Below, one piece after another: positions 1-13,077 of a stretch of DNA of 64,000 nucleotides. The DNA lies in the NCBI RefSeq assembly GCF_023343835.1, contig NC_064433.1:28024214-28088213 (forward strand), in the 5' to 3' direction. The stretch is from Lagopus muta. Lineage: Eukaryota > Chordata > Aves > Galliformes > Phasianidae. The notes beneath the pieces were generated by a model that had not been told where the DNA came from, did not search any database, and was given only the letters and a program-made list of their open reading frames with translations. The translations under genes and the position numbers were made by a program. Position 1 is the first letter of the stretch. Each line of letters starts with the position of its first letter.

Positions 1-3000
1 AGAAATTTAAAGAAGGTTTCAAGGCTTTCATAAAGAAAAAAAGAGACAGCAAAAATGTCTGAGAAATAAATGAAGGGTTTATCTGTTCTTCATATAATCA
101 GATAGAAGAAACAAATCCTTTATACTTCAGTAGTTTGACAGTACTCCTTGTGGCACTGTATACAGCAACAGTGTCTGGGCCTAGAATAGGTTAAGTTGGG
201 GCTTAGCCATACTTTCATCAATATTTGCATTAAACACGTTATTTCGGTAAAAGCATAAGGCAGGAAACCAATGAGAACAATATTCAAAATGTATGTCAAA
301 GAACAAAGTTCTTCAGCAGGAGTGGAGGCATTCTTGCCCAAAGTAAATCTGAAAGACTCCGTATTAGCTTCTAGCTGCTTCATTCCTCTTGCCCTACAAC
401 AGTGATTAGAACAGATTAATGGGTTAATTGCTCTTTAATTTCATAATAATTCCTTCTTCTTTACTTTTTTTTCTTTTTTTTTTTTTCTTTTTTTTTCTCA
501 AAGGGAAATTACTGTAGCTTTGAACAAAATGATTCATGATTCATTCCCTGAACAAATCTAGTATTGGTAATAGTACTGGTAACTAGTAACAACAAGCACC
601 TCAAACTGATGCTCTAGGATCCATGAATCTTCCAGCCACCTAACTTGAACTAAGGTCCATGAGGTTCTTCAGTGGATCCTCCTCTTACTTCCTAACTCCA
701 CTTGCTAAAATAAGTGCTCCTTTTTTTATATGCAGCTTTCTATCACTTGTGCATTTGTAAACCCATAAAAAGACAAGCAGACAATGATATTGCAGTAATT
801 TCTGCTTCCCTAAAGTGCAGAAATGACATATCTGATCATTCTGGAACCATTTAGTTATATATGAGCTTTCTGAGCCTCCCTTTTGTGTGTTTGTCATATC
901 TTTGCTTTATACTGTCTACATTAAAAAGCATTCATTACAGAAATGAATTATACCATCTGGTCTAGATGACAAAAACCTTTTTAGATAAGAGCATTTACCA
1001 TCTAATGGACACTAAAATATCTGACTATGAGACTGTTGTTGTCAGAATGGCACCAAAGTTTACAAAGTGTTGAAGAAAATGTGAAAATAAAATGATGTAC
1101 ATTGCACATCTCAGCTCTTCTGGTACCTGTCAATGAAGTCACATCTTTTTTATTCATCCTGAGCAACGGGAGAAAAAAATGAATTCAAAAAAATTATTGC
1201 TCCTCAGGTGCACTTCAGCATAGGACAGGTCCCCCGCTGCATTTCTAGAGTTGGCTTGGGTTTGTGCCCAAGTCCAGCCTTGCTTCTTACCTTATTTTAT
1301 TCCAGTGAGAGAGTGATCAGAGCCTTCTCATTCTCACCTGCAGGGTGGTATGTACAGATGCCACTGTCTCCTGAAATACAAGAAAACACGTCATCTGTGA
1401 AGGATTGCTGCTGTGTGCATGCATTATCTTCAAGAGCAGTCTGACGGTCCCTAATGAATCTAATCATACAATCCCAATGGGAAATGCTAGTTTACATCTT
1501 TGCGTGCCACCAGTTTTGTAAAAGTGTCATCTAGTGATACCACTGCATTCTTTCTAGAAGGGCAGAATATTTTTGCAAGGATTATAATGGGATTTTTCAG
1601 CAAAGAAGATTTATACAGGTTAGATTTCATGTAAACAATGCTATAAACTAACAAAATGTATGCTAGTGGTGACAAGAAGGATTTCTATTCTAGTGAAATA
1701 TATGGCATGGACAGAGATTGTGTTTAGTTCTGCATTATGAAAGAAAGATACACTTCAGAAATAAAACGTGTCATGTTTGAAATGGCTCAGGAATTAAAGG
1801 TGAGACTGTTTCAGTTCACTTCCTCATTTCCACAGCACGCACCTTATGAAACTGATGTGCATCACTGAAAATTCCATGTTACCTGCACCTGCCAAACTGC
1901 TGTTCTCCTTTTGCTCAAATGGCCTGTGTGGGAAAGCCACAAGAAAGCCAATATCTTATCTTCAAGACATGCAAGAGTTGTCAGTCTATCCTGCATTTTC
2001 TTCTTGGACTCATGAACAATTTTTTATAAATAATCCTGACACAGATTAAATATGGAGTGTAACAGCTTTACTGTCACATGGCTTTTCTGTCATGTCATTT
2101 ACACAGAAATACAGCAGAAACTGTGAAGAAAAGTAGATGGAAGAAAAATCAAGCTGCAGTACGGTTTACTATTTTTGTGTGAGCAGTTTTGTCCTGGTAT
2201 AACTTTAGTTATGTTGAAAGACATACATCCTTGATTGTATTTTTTTGTATACCATTTGGACTACGCCTGTACCTAAACCAGTGTGATTAACTCAACCTCC
2301 ATAAAAAGCATGCATCTCATCCCTATGAAAACACCCCGAAACTTCACACAGACAATCACAAATTCCCTCCAAAAAGCACTACTATTGAAGCAGCAAATGG
2401 TTGTCCCAGTAATTGTCCTTTCACTACGAAGATTAATCAGTCTGTATAATAAATTAAGGACAATTTTCCAATTTTATATGTCCTTTTAAACCACCTGTTA
2501 TGCATGGAATGGCTTTCCAGATTTCTGGCATCAACTTCTTTGATGCCAGTGGACTTAGGACAGCAATTAAATTGTCTCTGATAGCTATACCAAACAAGAG
2601 CAAGATAAACATAAAATGCATTAATTCTGCTCTGGATTAAAACAGTTCCAGCACTAACTTCAGTAGTTGTTCAAAATCAGCATTATGCAGAGTTTTCTCA
2701 TCTTGGGATCATTATACGATATATTGTTGCTAAGGAGGATTTACTGCAGAGGACTACATTGGTGATTCTGATCAGAGATCTGTAGCAGGTATGAGGATGG
2801 GATGTATAGTTTTTATATCATCCACCACAGAAAATAAGTCATATGTTTGAAAACTTATTAAGTTAGGGGTTAATGTAGAGAAAGAATGTAATTTTTTGAG
2901 TTTGGAGGATTTCTATAGTATTACAAAACACTGTGTCTAAAGAAGATGGTATTACTTTTCTTTCTTTTTTTCTTTTTCCTCTCTTTTTTTGCAGTCGACA

Positions 3001-3028
3001 ATCAGATTATCAGAAATGCAGAAAATGA
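1..3028. other. Intergenic, no gene recognised
   Basis: AT-rich sequence with only short open frames (under 90 codons) on either strand. None resembles a known protein or has a convincing exon context. There is a T-rich tract at about 466-500. A pyrimidine-rich stretch at about 2955-2990 ends in a good splice-acceptor-like TTTGCAG at 2993 and precedes the open frame described in the next entry. Confidence 0.6.
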
Positions 3029-3472
3029 TGGTTGCTTTGTGCTGACCGCTTGGGAAAACTAAGCTACTCAATTAAGGAGATAAATAAAACCTTGAGAGTT
3101 TTACTTCAGGATCTCATTTACCAGATGTCTGTTTTTCAGTTACTTCATGGTATCATCACTGACGACATTATCCTGCCCCATCTAAGCGCACTGCTGGAAA
3201 TTAGCAAGACTCCCTGGTGTGAAGAGAACACATCCTACAGAATCTTATTGCAATTGATGCTGATGCTGATGATGAGTAAGCAGGAGAGCATCCAGCTTAC
3301 TTTTACATTTTCTATCTTTAAAGTATTCATTCACGCACATCTGTGTGCCTCTAAATGCACTACAGTGTTGGATGACGAGTCTGTTGCCAGGCTACTAAAA
3401 ACATGCGCTTCTATACATCTAAAAATAAATTTAACTTCTGTATTTAATGATGATACTTCCTCTGTATTCTAA
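3029..3472 (+). other. Unassigned open frame, possible exon or decayed gene fragment
   Basis: A frame of about 147 codons, open from TGG at 3029 to TAA just after 3472. It has no ATG near its beginning, so it would have to be an internal or terminal exon. The protein is leucine- and isoleucine-rich and helical in character, with stretches such as LLQDLIYQMSVFQLLHGI and SALLEISKTPWCEENTSYR. I do not recognise a family. A pyrimidine tract with an acceptor-like CAG lies about 35 bases upstream, but an in-frame TGA at 3026-3028 separates the two. Splicing at that acceptor would therefore enter this frame only with an additional frameshift. It may be a broken fragment of a host gene or of a transposon, or simply a long chance frame. 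Confidence 0.2.
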
Positions 3473-3627
3473 AGCACACACGATTATTGCAGAGCACTTT
3501 GGAGCTTCAGAAAGATGAGTGTTTGACTCCCTGTTGCACAGCCCCATTGTTAACACTGCCACAGAACCTACAATGGGGCACAAGTGTTCTTATTTTATGT
3601 ATTCTGTTCCTTTCTTGGCAACTGTAA

Positions 3628-3965
3628 GAAGCAGAGCTGGAACAGACTTTAAAGGTCATCTTACTTATTAGCCTTTTTAAGGCAGGAACAACTAAATAAC
3701 TTCTGGCAGATATTTGTCAAAAAAGATTTTGAAAGTTTCTGCTGATGGAGATTCTTTGACCTTCCCAGGCAACCTAATGCCGTGCCTAAATATCCCTACT
3801 AAAAGTATTTCCCCATTGTCCGACCTAAATCTTCTTTACTGCACTTCTATTTCATTACTATTTTCACAAAATACAGTTCATGGGTGTAGCCTAACCAGAC
3901 AGACTGAAAAAGAGCAGTCAGCAGCAAAATTAGGTACCTGGCCTTTTTCTGACTACAAAGAAAAG
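3628..3965 (-). mobile_element. Old CR1 LINE 3' fragment (antisense)
   Basis: Read on the plus strand, the stretch has the order typical of an inverted CR1 3' end. It begins with a phrase like 'ctggaacagactttaaaggtcatc', runs through 'gattctttgaccttcccaggcaac', and continues to 'cgacctaaatcttctttactgcacttc', which corresponds to the antisense of the CR1 ORF2 C-terminus. It is strongly diverged and no open frame survives. Boundaries are approximate. Confidence 0.55.
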
Positions 3966-5300
3966 TTTATTTCCAATAAATAAATGCAGATGCTGAAAAT
4001 ATTTTAATAAATTTCCATATATTCAGAATTTCGTATCTGACTTCTTTTCTTCCTGATGGAAAGAAGCACTAATAAGACATCTGACATGAATATGATGGGG
4101 TGTCAAGGGAGGTCATTTCAGCAGCTGTACTGGGAAGCCATGTTCAGCCTTATGTCCCCACTTGCCCAAATTGCTCCTAAGCACAAGTGAGCATACACTT
4201 AATTCCTCACAAAGTCAATGTCTGGACTATCATGGGCTGGAAGGCCAAGTCTCTCAAGATGGAATTAGATAGTGGATGCATTCCTACAGTTCTGTGTGAG
4301 TACAAGAGCAGCTTTTCTCTGAAGCAAGGATGAGGAACACTCCAAGAGCCTAATTCAAAAGATCTGTGCAAAGCCCCAGCATGTGGAAGATAGTGATGGG
4401 TGCTGGTGAGGCATTTCTAACACTGACACTGTGATTAATGTATTTTGAGAAAATAGTGAGTGCTTTGTCTAGCTGCTAAACCAGAAAAGACTAGAAAATA
4501 AAGCCAGACTTACACAAGTAGTGGTATCAATGAAGCCTGGCTCCTTTAAGATTTTAAGGGTGATCACAGGTGTAAATTCTACTGCCTTCCCATTGGGCCA
4601 CCATAAGGATTTGCTTCCTTTGCCAAGCTACTGACTTTCAAGAAAACTGTAAGTCTCAAACCTTTCAGATTTGGTCAATTAGAATTTATTTCATGATAGA
4701 TGCAACTCACATGCCCTGACCAAGCAGGCCTCCAAAATTAGGTCAATGTTAAATAAAATTATTGCTCTAAAGTAAATAATAATCTTATTTTGATAATGTC
4801 ACAAATAAATGATGTGACATTTTCAAAATGAGAATGACAATCACTGCCTCAGAACACATAAAATGTTAAACTGGGTGCTTTAAAAATAAATATTAAGGGG
4901 AAAAAAGCAAACTACCAAGAAAATGGCACCACCCTGCTCTCGGCAGAAAGTCTGTCCTACCCTAAAAAGGTAGTGAAAAAAGAAAGAGAGAGATTTTGCA
5001 GTACTAGAAAATCTGAAAGAGAACAAAAAATTACCACAAAAGAAAAAAGTATTGGAGGATTTGCACAGGTGACTAACGATTTGAAGTGACTTATTGCCTC
5101 TTTTTTTAATTTTAATTAGGGGCTGGATGGAATCAACAACAGAGATGGTTCAATACTATCTGAGGTTTCTGTTCAGAGAAGACAGTTCTTCTCATGGAAA
5201 AGTCACCAAAAATTGAAGAAGTGACTTCTTCAGTGCCCCTCAAATTGTACTTAACTATCCCACTTCATGATTGGCTTCTTAATCCCCATATTTCTTTATC
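3966..5300. other. Intergenic, nothing recognised
   Basis: AT-rich sequence without long open frames, splice-framed exons or recognisable repeats. It contains A-rich stretches around 4895-5050. Confidence 0.5.
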
Positions 5301-5990
5301 ATAAGATCATAGGATCACAGAAGCACAGAAGCATAGAATTACAGAATTGCTTGGGTTGGAAGGGACCACAAGTATTACCAAATTCCCACCCCCCTGCCAC
5401 AGGCAGTGCCACTAGCCTCCAGATCTGGCCCAGGGTCCCATCCAACTTGTCCTTGAACTCCTCTAAGGATGGAATATCCACAGCCACTCTGTGCAGCCTG
5501 TTCCAGCTCCCTCTGTGAAGCTCCCAACCTTGAGTTTAAAACCATTTCCCCTTGTCCTACCACTATCTACCTGAATAAAAACTGATTTCCCTCCTTTTCA
5601 TAATCCCCTTTTAAGTAGTGGAAGGCTGCAATGAGGTCTCCTTGCAATCTCCTCTTCTCCAGGCTGGACAAGCCGAGCTACCTCAGCTGTCCTCCATGTC
5701 TTCTGTGGTCCAGCCATCTGAACATATTTGTGGCCCTCCTCTAGACCCTCTCCAACAGCTCTGCATCTTTCCTGTACTGGTGGCCTCAGACTTGGATACT
5801 TCATGAGGGCAGAGTTAAAAGGGACAATCATCACCCTGTTCTTGCTGGCCATCCCTCTTCTGGTGGAGCCCGGGATACCATTGGCCTTCCAAGCTGCAAG
5901 CACAAATTGCTGGCTCATGTTCAGTTTTTTATCCACCAGGAATCTGAGATCTTTCCTAAACATTCCCTTGATGGCTGTGTCTGAGGTTCA
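5301..5990 (-). mobile_element. CR1 LINE fragment, 5'-truncated (antisense)
   Basis: The left edge carries degenerate inverted CR1 tail units (catagaatta, cagaattg) followed by 'gggttggaagggacc', the antisense of the conserved CR1 3' end. On the minus strand, broken open frames at 5299-5487 and 5598-5963 encode the C-terminal part of CR1 ORF2, recognisable as KDKLDGTLGQ and as the 'EP..VLAAWKAN.IPG' region. The right edge near 5990 is approximate. The copy is non-functional. Confidence 0.85.
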
Positions 5991-7039
5991 GCCCTGTGTG
6001 AATGCCCAAAACTGCCTTGGTCAAAGAACTAAGCACATACCCTCAGTGCATATCCTATGTTTCCAAAAAGAAGTCATCTAAAGGGACTGATCTTGTAGGG
6101 GAAAAAAAGTACTATTTAGACATGCTACTCCAAATAGCACTGAGTTTCTCACTGGACAGTTTAAACAAGTTTTGGAAGGCAGAAAGAATGTTCCCAGAAG
6201 TTGCAGCATTTTACATATTTCACATTTCACCTTGTGTCTTACCAACTTTTATTAGCATGTTGGAAACAGCTGCCAAATCAATGCTTGGTTTTCTGAATTG
6301 CTTCCCCAAATCAGTTAGTCTTCCAGTGCAGTGTAAAAGCCCTGGTATTAGTGGACTTTATACTTCAGTTGGATCAAACATCCAGTACATAGAAAATACC
6401 ACAATTTGTAGGTATTTATGGGAGGGATCACAAGAGCTCTTTCAATTAAATTACACTTGTCTGAGAAGTGGATATCTCCATATTATCAGTTCTGCCCCTT
6501 TTCTACTGATTGCAAGTCCTACAGCAGAGCACCGGGATAGAGTGTGGATTTGCATCACAGCACACTTGCTGAAATGTGCACAGTTAGTTTGAATTGCTTT
6601 CAACAGTGACTTAAGATCATTGGAATAGATCAGATATGTTCATGTTCTCTCTGTCAAAGTCTTGGGTTAGTTGGGCAATACTTTTAGGTGAAATGAGCTA
6701 TTCCTGGAGACAAAAGCTGCAGCATTGGATGCAGGTGAAGTCTGACAGCCATACAGCCATGTCACATCACTTGGAGGGTATGAACTGCACTCAGCAGTGC
6801 ATACAGTGAGCAGCACTCCCAGTTAAACTTTCTCCCGGTATGTCCCAGTTAAAAATAGCTGGAGTTAGGGAGAGATGTTCGATCAAGTTCCTACTGTTGT
6901 AAAGTAGAATTTACAGCAAACTAGCTTTAAAACCATGGAGATTCATGTTTTTGGAGCACTGTACTGTTGAGCGGCACTGTTGCACAAATGATGTCAAGAC
7001 AGTTTCATATGCACAGAGATTTATTAGAGTGGCTCAGAG
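5991..7039. other. Intergenic; one 196-codon chance-like frame
   Basis: A frame on the plus strand from 6002 to 6592 starts inside the end of the CR1 fragment and continues through unrecognised AT-rich sequence. Its product is hydrophobic and Cys/Ser-rich, lacks recognisable motifs and has no promoter or splice context. I treat it as a chance frame rather than a gene. Nothing else is recognised. Confidence 0.45.
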
Positions 7040-7160
7040 CTGGAAGAAAAAGACAAGAAAGGGAGGAGGAGAGGGGTAGAGAGAGAAAGGGGGAATAGGA
7101 ATAGGAAAAACGAGAGGGAGAGGAAGAGGAAGACAGTGATAGAGAGGAAGAGAGAGGCAA
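7040..7160 (+). repeat. Polypurine (GA-rich) tract
   Basis: About 120 bases that are almost entirely A and G on the plus strand, made of imperfect GGA, GA and GAAA units with few pyrimidine interruptions. Such homopurine tracts can adopt triplex (H-DNA) structures, but there is no gene close by and no evidence here of a role. Confidence 0.8.
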
Positions 7161-7369
7161 GATATAGCCAGAAAGGAAGAGCATCCACAGAGTCCTCATC
7201 TAAATGCTCTCACCAGCACAGCTATTAACAATAGCAGAGAAGCCAACATCAGCATGCTTTTCTCCTCAGTACATTCCACTGTGATTTGCTCCAAGTACTT
7301 GCTTCAGTCTGCAACACTGTTAGCACTGGTTGGAATACGCTCATGAAGTTTAATTGTTGGATATCCACT

Positions 7370-8473
7370 GGTTATTACAGGCATGTCCAACCTGCATCCT
7401 GCAGGCCACATGACACCCAGCACAGCCCACAGTGTGCCCCCTGCCCTCCAAATCACTGAAATGAATTATTGCCAATTCCTGGACTTCCTCAAAACTTTGG
7501 ATGCCAAGTATGGGGACACCATTTCCTTTTCTGAAGGGGGGTGGCTAAGACAGAGTAAAAAGACTTTATGATTTACAAAGTGAAATCAAGTCCTTTAGGA
7601 AATCAAGAAGAAAATTCATGCCAGAATGTGAAATTTAAAATGGTTTACAGATACAGTGTTTTTGGTGGATTTGGTCATTCATTTAAATGAGTTAAACATG
7701 AATCTGCAAGGTGAAAATCACAATATCTGTAATATGTTTCAGTCAGTAGCATTTAAAATTACACTTAAATTACGGCAAACTGAAGTTATGGCAAATAATC
7801 TCATGCATTTTGATACATTAGCAAAACACTGTCCTGTGGCAGTGAAAAATGTGCAGCCATGTTTTCCATTTTGATACAGGAATTTGAGAATACATTTCAA
7901 GATTTCAAAAAAAAAACCCATAAAATTTCTGTATATTTGCAATTCTATTTTCATTCAACGTAACATAAACACATTATCCAGAGATCTTCACATGGAATGT
8001 ATAGAGTTGCAATCACATTCAACTCAAAGAAAAATTTGGTCATGTCTCTCTACCAGACTTTCATGAGTCTCTCTTACCAGAGAAATATATCCTTCAATTC
8101 ACAGTCATGTCTTGCTCATGTCATCATTTTTTGGCAGTATATACATGTATGAACAATTATTACCAAGGGTGAAGTATAGAAAGAGTAATATTTCATCAAA
8201 AATTTGACCTACACCTTGAGAACTCGCTAGGAATCACAGCCACTGCCCTTGAGCCTGATGCATCAGTTTGAAAAAAAGAAACATCCCATTAGTATTATGT
8301 TTTGTTGATCTGTTGTTTTTTTTTTTTAATGTTTTAATAAAAGATACATTAAAAAATAAGCTTTCTTAATTACATGTATTAACTTTATTATGTATTTTAT
8401 GTGTGGTCCAAGATAACTATTCACTAAATGTAGCCACAGACAAGCCAAAAGGTTGGACAACAACAGGTTGTTA
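7370..8473 (+). mobile_element. Decayed hAT-family DNA transposon with 8-bp target-site duplication
   Basis: The element occupies 7378-8465 (1088 bp). It is flanked by GGTTATTA at 7370-7377 and GGTTGTTA at 8466-8473, an 8-bp duplication with one mismatch, which is the length expected for hAT elements. The two ends share an inverted GTCCAACC motif, each copy placed seven bases from its edge. Three broken plus-strand frames (7383-7571, 7656-7874, 7884-8066) encode C-terminal hAT transposase pieces. They are recognisable from ITEMNYCQFLDFLKTLDAKY, LVIHLNELNMNLQG and HMECIELQS, segments shared with the transposase-derived part of GTF2IRD2-like proteins. The N-terminal half is missing and the frames are disrupted, so the element is dead. 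Confidence 0.85.
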
Positions 8474-11400
8474 AGTTCCTGTGCACAAGTTGGTCAATAT
8501 TAATGTTTTATCTGAATGACTGTGATATATTTTGCTGTGCATTGCTTTTTGTTTTTCTCTTCCACAAAGTAAAACCATCAAAAGAAAAGATAAAAGAAAG
8601 GGTGAGGGGGGAGGATGGGGAAATGTGAAATTATGATGAAATTACGATGATCATAAACCCCCATGAAAACACATAACACTGAGCTTGAAGGCCCATGAGA
8701 CCAAAGGCACCAGAATAACGCAAGGGGAAAATGCACCCATATTGAGTCTGGAGAAACTACAACATGGCAGGAGGAAGACGATATTACTAAGGCTAAGACA
8801 GCAAGGCATCTAAGTTACTGTATGCAAGCATCATGATGCTGACCATCTTCAAAGCAAAACAGGATTAGCAGAGACACTATTACTTCTCAATTTCTTTTGT
8901 GAGAAACTCTCAAAACAACCCTGGAATACAAAAAAAAAATAAGCAAGTGGACCTGAAGCAAACCTTTTCTTCTCTGGAAAAAACAAAAAGTAATAATAAA
9001 CAAACTCGCAGGCATACATCTGTAGGGTGATGCAGATTAAAAAGTGCCTTTGAAAAGCAATCATTAATATTTATAAAGGATTTCAGCAGCAGTTGCCAAA
9101 GGATGAGGGGAATCTACATGAAATTTCAAACTCACAATAAAACAATTTGGAGTTATAAGAATAACAAAGTTGCATATGAAAGCAAAATGTGTTAGTTATC
9201 TGAAGTTATTGTGATATATATTTCTCTACAGTTCCAGTATTCTTACACTTATAGAGGGAAAATATTTTTTTAAACAAACTTGCACTGAGATGTGATAGAT
9301 TTTGGTGATTTGGGAAATCAACACAGGCTATCATTAGTCAAGTCCAGCAAAACATATCAAGAATTTCACCTAAACAAAGCCAAAATGAGTCCACAGACTA
9401 AGATTTCAAAGAAAAAATTAGTGTTTAATGTAGGGTTTCATCCATATATTCTGGCAGTAAAAAATATAAATTTTTTTCATCTTTCCTGCAGGAAAGAAAG
9501 AAAGAAAATTATTTCTTGTTACAGACACAGGCAGTGACTGCTCAGATGACATTTCCACAGCAGAGGCGATATTCCCATATATAAAATGCCCCTTGAAGTA
9601 AACTTTGTGTGTGGAAGCTTTATAAACTGAAAGTGCCTAACAGCTTTTACCACATAAAATGCAGTGGAAAAAAAGAGTTCTAGAATTAGCTTGTTAAAGG
9701 GCTACAGAGAAAATCAGCCTAACAGCAAAATTTAAGAAAGGACCCCTTCCTGTTTCTGGCAGCAGCAGCATGTGTCCATGCTAATGCATACAACACTCAA
9801 GTCTTAGGGGCTATTTTATTTATAGGCAATTCAGTACCATGTAAAAGGCTAGTACCTCTATACAAAGCTTTCATTTCTATTTAAACATGTCATGGTAACA
9901 AATCAAAAGTCATGCATTGCCTTTTCACCTTGGAAAAAAGTTAGGAACATTGGCAGAGAAATTTGCTTTCATAATGCTTGACATTTTCCTGACTTACAAA
10001 TTTACATATGCTATGTTCATACTGTCTGCTTCAGGCAATCAGGTCCTTATCAAAGAACCATAGTTCCCATTTTATTCTGTAGATGTACTTTGTCCCAGCA
10101 TATCTTATCTCCACACTCAGAGTTCTGACTTCCCCAATTGTACATATTTGGGTCCAGAAAGGGAGAACAATGCCAAGATGGTCAGTGTGAGCTTCTTATT
10201 CCCCTTCAACAGTGATGAGTTATACGATAATACATTTCTGAAAGGAACAATACAGGGCCCTTCTTTAACCATATTCTTTTTGGAGGTAGGGTCAAGAACA
10301 ACACAAATTAAATAGATTGATGTGACAAGAACTACTTCAGTAATGAGCTGCTGTGATATAATCTTTCCTTTGGAGAAATTTCAAACAAATATGATCTTAA
10401 TGTCTGGCTGAAATGAGTATCTTGGTCAGCACATCATTTATTTTGTTTCTGGGAAACAGTGAACACTATCTTAAGTATCTTAGGAATAAACAGAAGCAAA
10501 TGCAGGACTAACGTGCAACAAAGAGATCTGGTCATAAAATCACGCTTTTGTGTCCACAAAGAAATGATAGGAAATGGTGGTTGCAATTGCAGTAATTTTA
10601 GATAAATGGGCTTGATTTATTTCCCTGCAAATGTCACACCTGAAATACTTGAAAAGGAAAATACAGTACAATTCTACATTTTCAAGGTCACCAGTAGATA
10701 CTACCCAAGCACTAACACTCAGATAGGTAAACAAGTGCGTTAAGGGTGCAATGGTAGAAGCAAAGTAACATCTTAAATGTTTGCAGATGCAATATCACTA
10801 AACCAGAAAAACACTGCTCCATTCTTGACAGGTATGAATGTGAAAAGATTTAAATGTCTGTTCAGGATGAAATATAAGCAGAGAAGCATTTGTCACCTGT
10901 GCTCCAAATCTTAAGATGCAGTTCCAGTCATTTAATTTCCCTTACCTATAGAGGATATTTTCAAATAACAAGAAGAAAATTCAGGTATGTGTGTCCTGGT
11001 ATCAGTGAACACTTTACTGGCAAGCCCTTATGCTCCACTGTCAGAGTCTTAGAACTGACCATATTTGATCACAAAGAATATCTCCAGAAGTGTCTACAAC
11101 AAGTAATATCTCAATACCCCATGATCTGATAAATTTTTAATCTAGTGAGATGGAAATATCCTATGAAAATATTTGCTAAAGCAACAGTAACTGAACAAAC
11201 AGTAAATTAAAGATTCATATCTAATAGAATAAAACATAAAACTCAAATAAAATACAGACATTAATAAAGGCAGAAAATCAGCAGGCTGTGAACATTGTCA
11301 CTGGAAGACAATGCCACATGTGTCCAGAGATTGCTTTTAATGATGAAGATAATCTAGAAGGAATATGGAAAAACACAAGCACGTTCACTGACCTACATTT

Positions 11401-12763
11401 AACTTCACTGTGCACATACACATGCAAAAAACCTTGGATTACAAGAATGTTTGAGCTTTGGAATCAAATGATTAAGCAGACTAGAATCAATCACATGCTA
11501 TTCTGGGTAATCATAGTGAACACCATATGACACCATTTGATAGTGTAGAAGCCCACATCCTTCTTATGCCTATATAGAGGAATGAATGTAAAGACTGATT
11601 GCTGTTGCATTTTCTGAGAAACTTGTACCATTTAGTAGATAGGAAAATAGAATTCAAATGATTTGTCTTGCTGTTTAATGATAAGTTTAGTACTAATCAT
11701 TTGGCGCGCACTGATGTGTTGCATGCCAATAAAAATTTGCACTGAAGAGGGGAATCCTTCACAGACTTCCTCTCTGCTACTTCACTTTCCAGTATCTAAA
11801 CATTGCTTACATATAAATGAATTTTCAGAAAATCCTGGTGAGGCAGTGTTACTGCCCTACTTTACAGATATGAAGCTAAGGCGTGAGGAGAACAAGAAGA
11901 AGCCATTAATTTTCCATGTCTGATTCGAGTTGCATATGCGTTGAATTTCTGCAGTATTTATCCTTATGCAGAAATAAGTATATATAAAATATCCAGTACA
12001 CACCTTTTCAGGAACAGGGCTTGCCATATGATCCAATGCGGGAAAGATGGTCTTCACTCTCTAGATTTTTTCTAATTTATTTATGATCTTTCAGATATTC
12101 TGGAGTTAGACTTTTACATGTAATGATATACAAAATTGGAGTTCAACAGTGACAAATGGCTGTAAAGAGCTGAATGCAGCTCAGAAGTGCCCAGAGTATC
12201 CTGCGTTGCTGAGGAACGCACAGTCACATTCTGTACTATTTGGAGTTTCCTAACAGTTGTAAATCTCCTGGATAAACATATCCAAATATACTTCTGTCCT
12301 GTGTTTCCCACTGTGCTCTAGTTGGGAAAAAAATTATAAATAGACACAAGAATTGAAAGACTGCCAGAGATCTGTATTTCACTGCAATGCTTATCTGCAG
12401 AACTTCTAATGATGGTTAAGTCTCTTACATGTTTTCACTAAAGACTGGTGAGAAAGCAAGGTAACAGTAGAGTGGTGCATATTCACGTTACATGATGAGT
12501 AGAAGCTTTATATTTTATCTTATTTCCTGTCCTAATCAACCAACTAAGCAGTAGATCACCTGAAGTAAATCACAATACCTATGAACTCTTTTAAAATCAA
12601 CATTAGGCGGTTTTCACCATGATTTTAAATTCTGCATGTACACCTAATGGTGATAATGATACTCATTAATAAAATGATTTTTAATTAGACTGCTGGATTA
12701 TGATTATACAGATAAGCTGTGATTATGCAGAAAGATTGTCCGTTTTGACACCATGTGTCATGA
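8474..12763. other. Intergenic, nothing recognised
   Basis: About 4.3 kb of AT-rich unique-looking sequence. Short frames (all under 90 codons) lack motifs or splice context. No repeat family was recognised. Confidence 0.5.
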
Positions 12764-12772
12764 TACAAGAAA

Positions 12773-13077
12773 GATTCACTCATGGAAGGAGACAGACACT
12801 TTGGCAGGATCTATGGCGACAGAACAAGGGGAAATGGTTTCAAGCTTAAAGAGGGTAGATTTAGGTTGGATATAAGAAAAAATTATTTTACAGTGAGGGT
12901 GGTGAGGCACTGGAACAGGTTGCCCAGAGATGTGGAGGATGTCCCATCCCTGGATATTTTAAGGTGAGGCTGGATCAGGCCCTGGGCAATCTGATCTAGC
13001 TGTGGTGTCCCTGTTCATTGCACGGGAGCTGGACTTTAAAGGTCCCTTCCAACTCTAAGAATTCTGTGATTCTGTGG
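12773..13077 (+). mobile_element. CR1 LINE 3' end, short 5'-truncated copy
   Basis: A frame at 12782-12967 encodes the conserved end of CR1 ORF2 (FKLKEGRFRLDIRKNYF, VRHWNRLPRDVEDVPSLDI). It is followed by the CR1 3' UTR 'ggtcccttccaactct' and the tail 'attctgtgattctgtgg'. The nonamer TACAAGAAA occurs immediately before (12764-12772) and after (13078-13086) the copy. This may be a target-site duplication, or a coincidence, since CR1 usually makes none or only short ones. Confidence 0.9.

Noticed and set aside
5598-5963. Minus-strand 121-codon frame
   Set aside because: It is antisense CR1 ORF2 sequence, within the CR1 fragment at 5301-5990.
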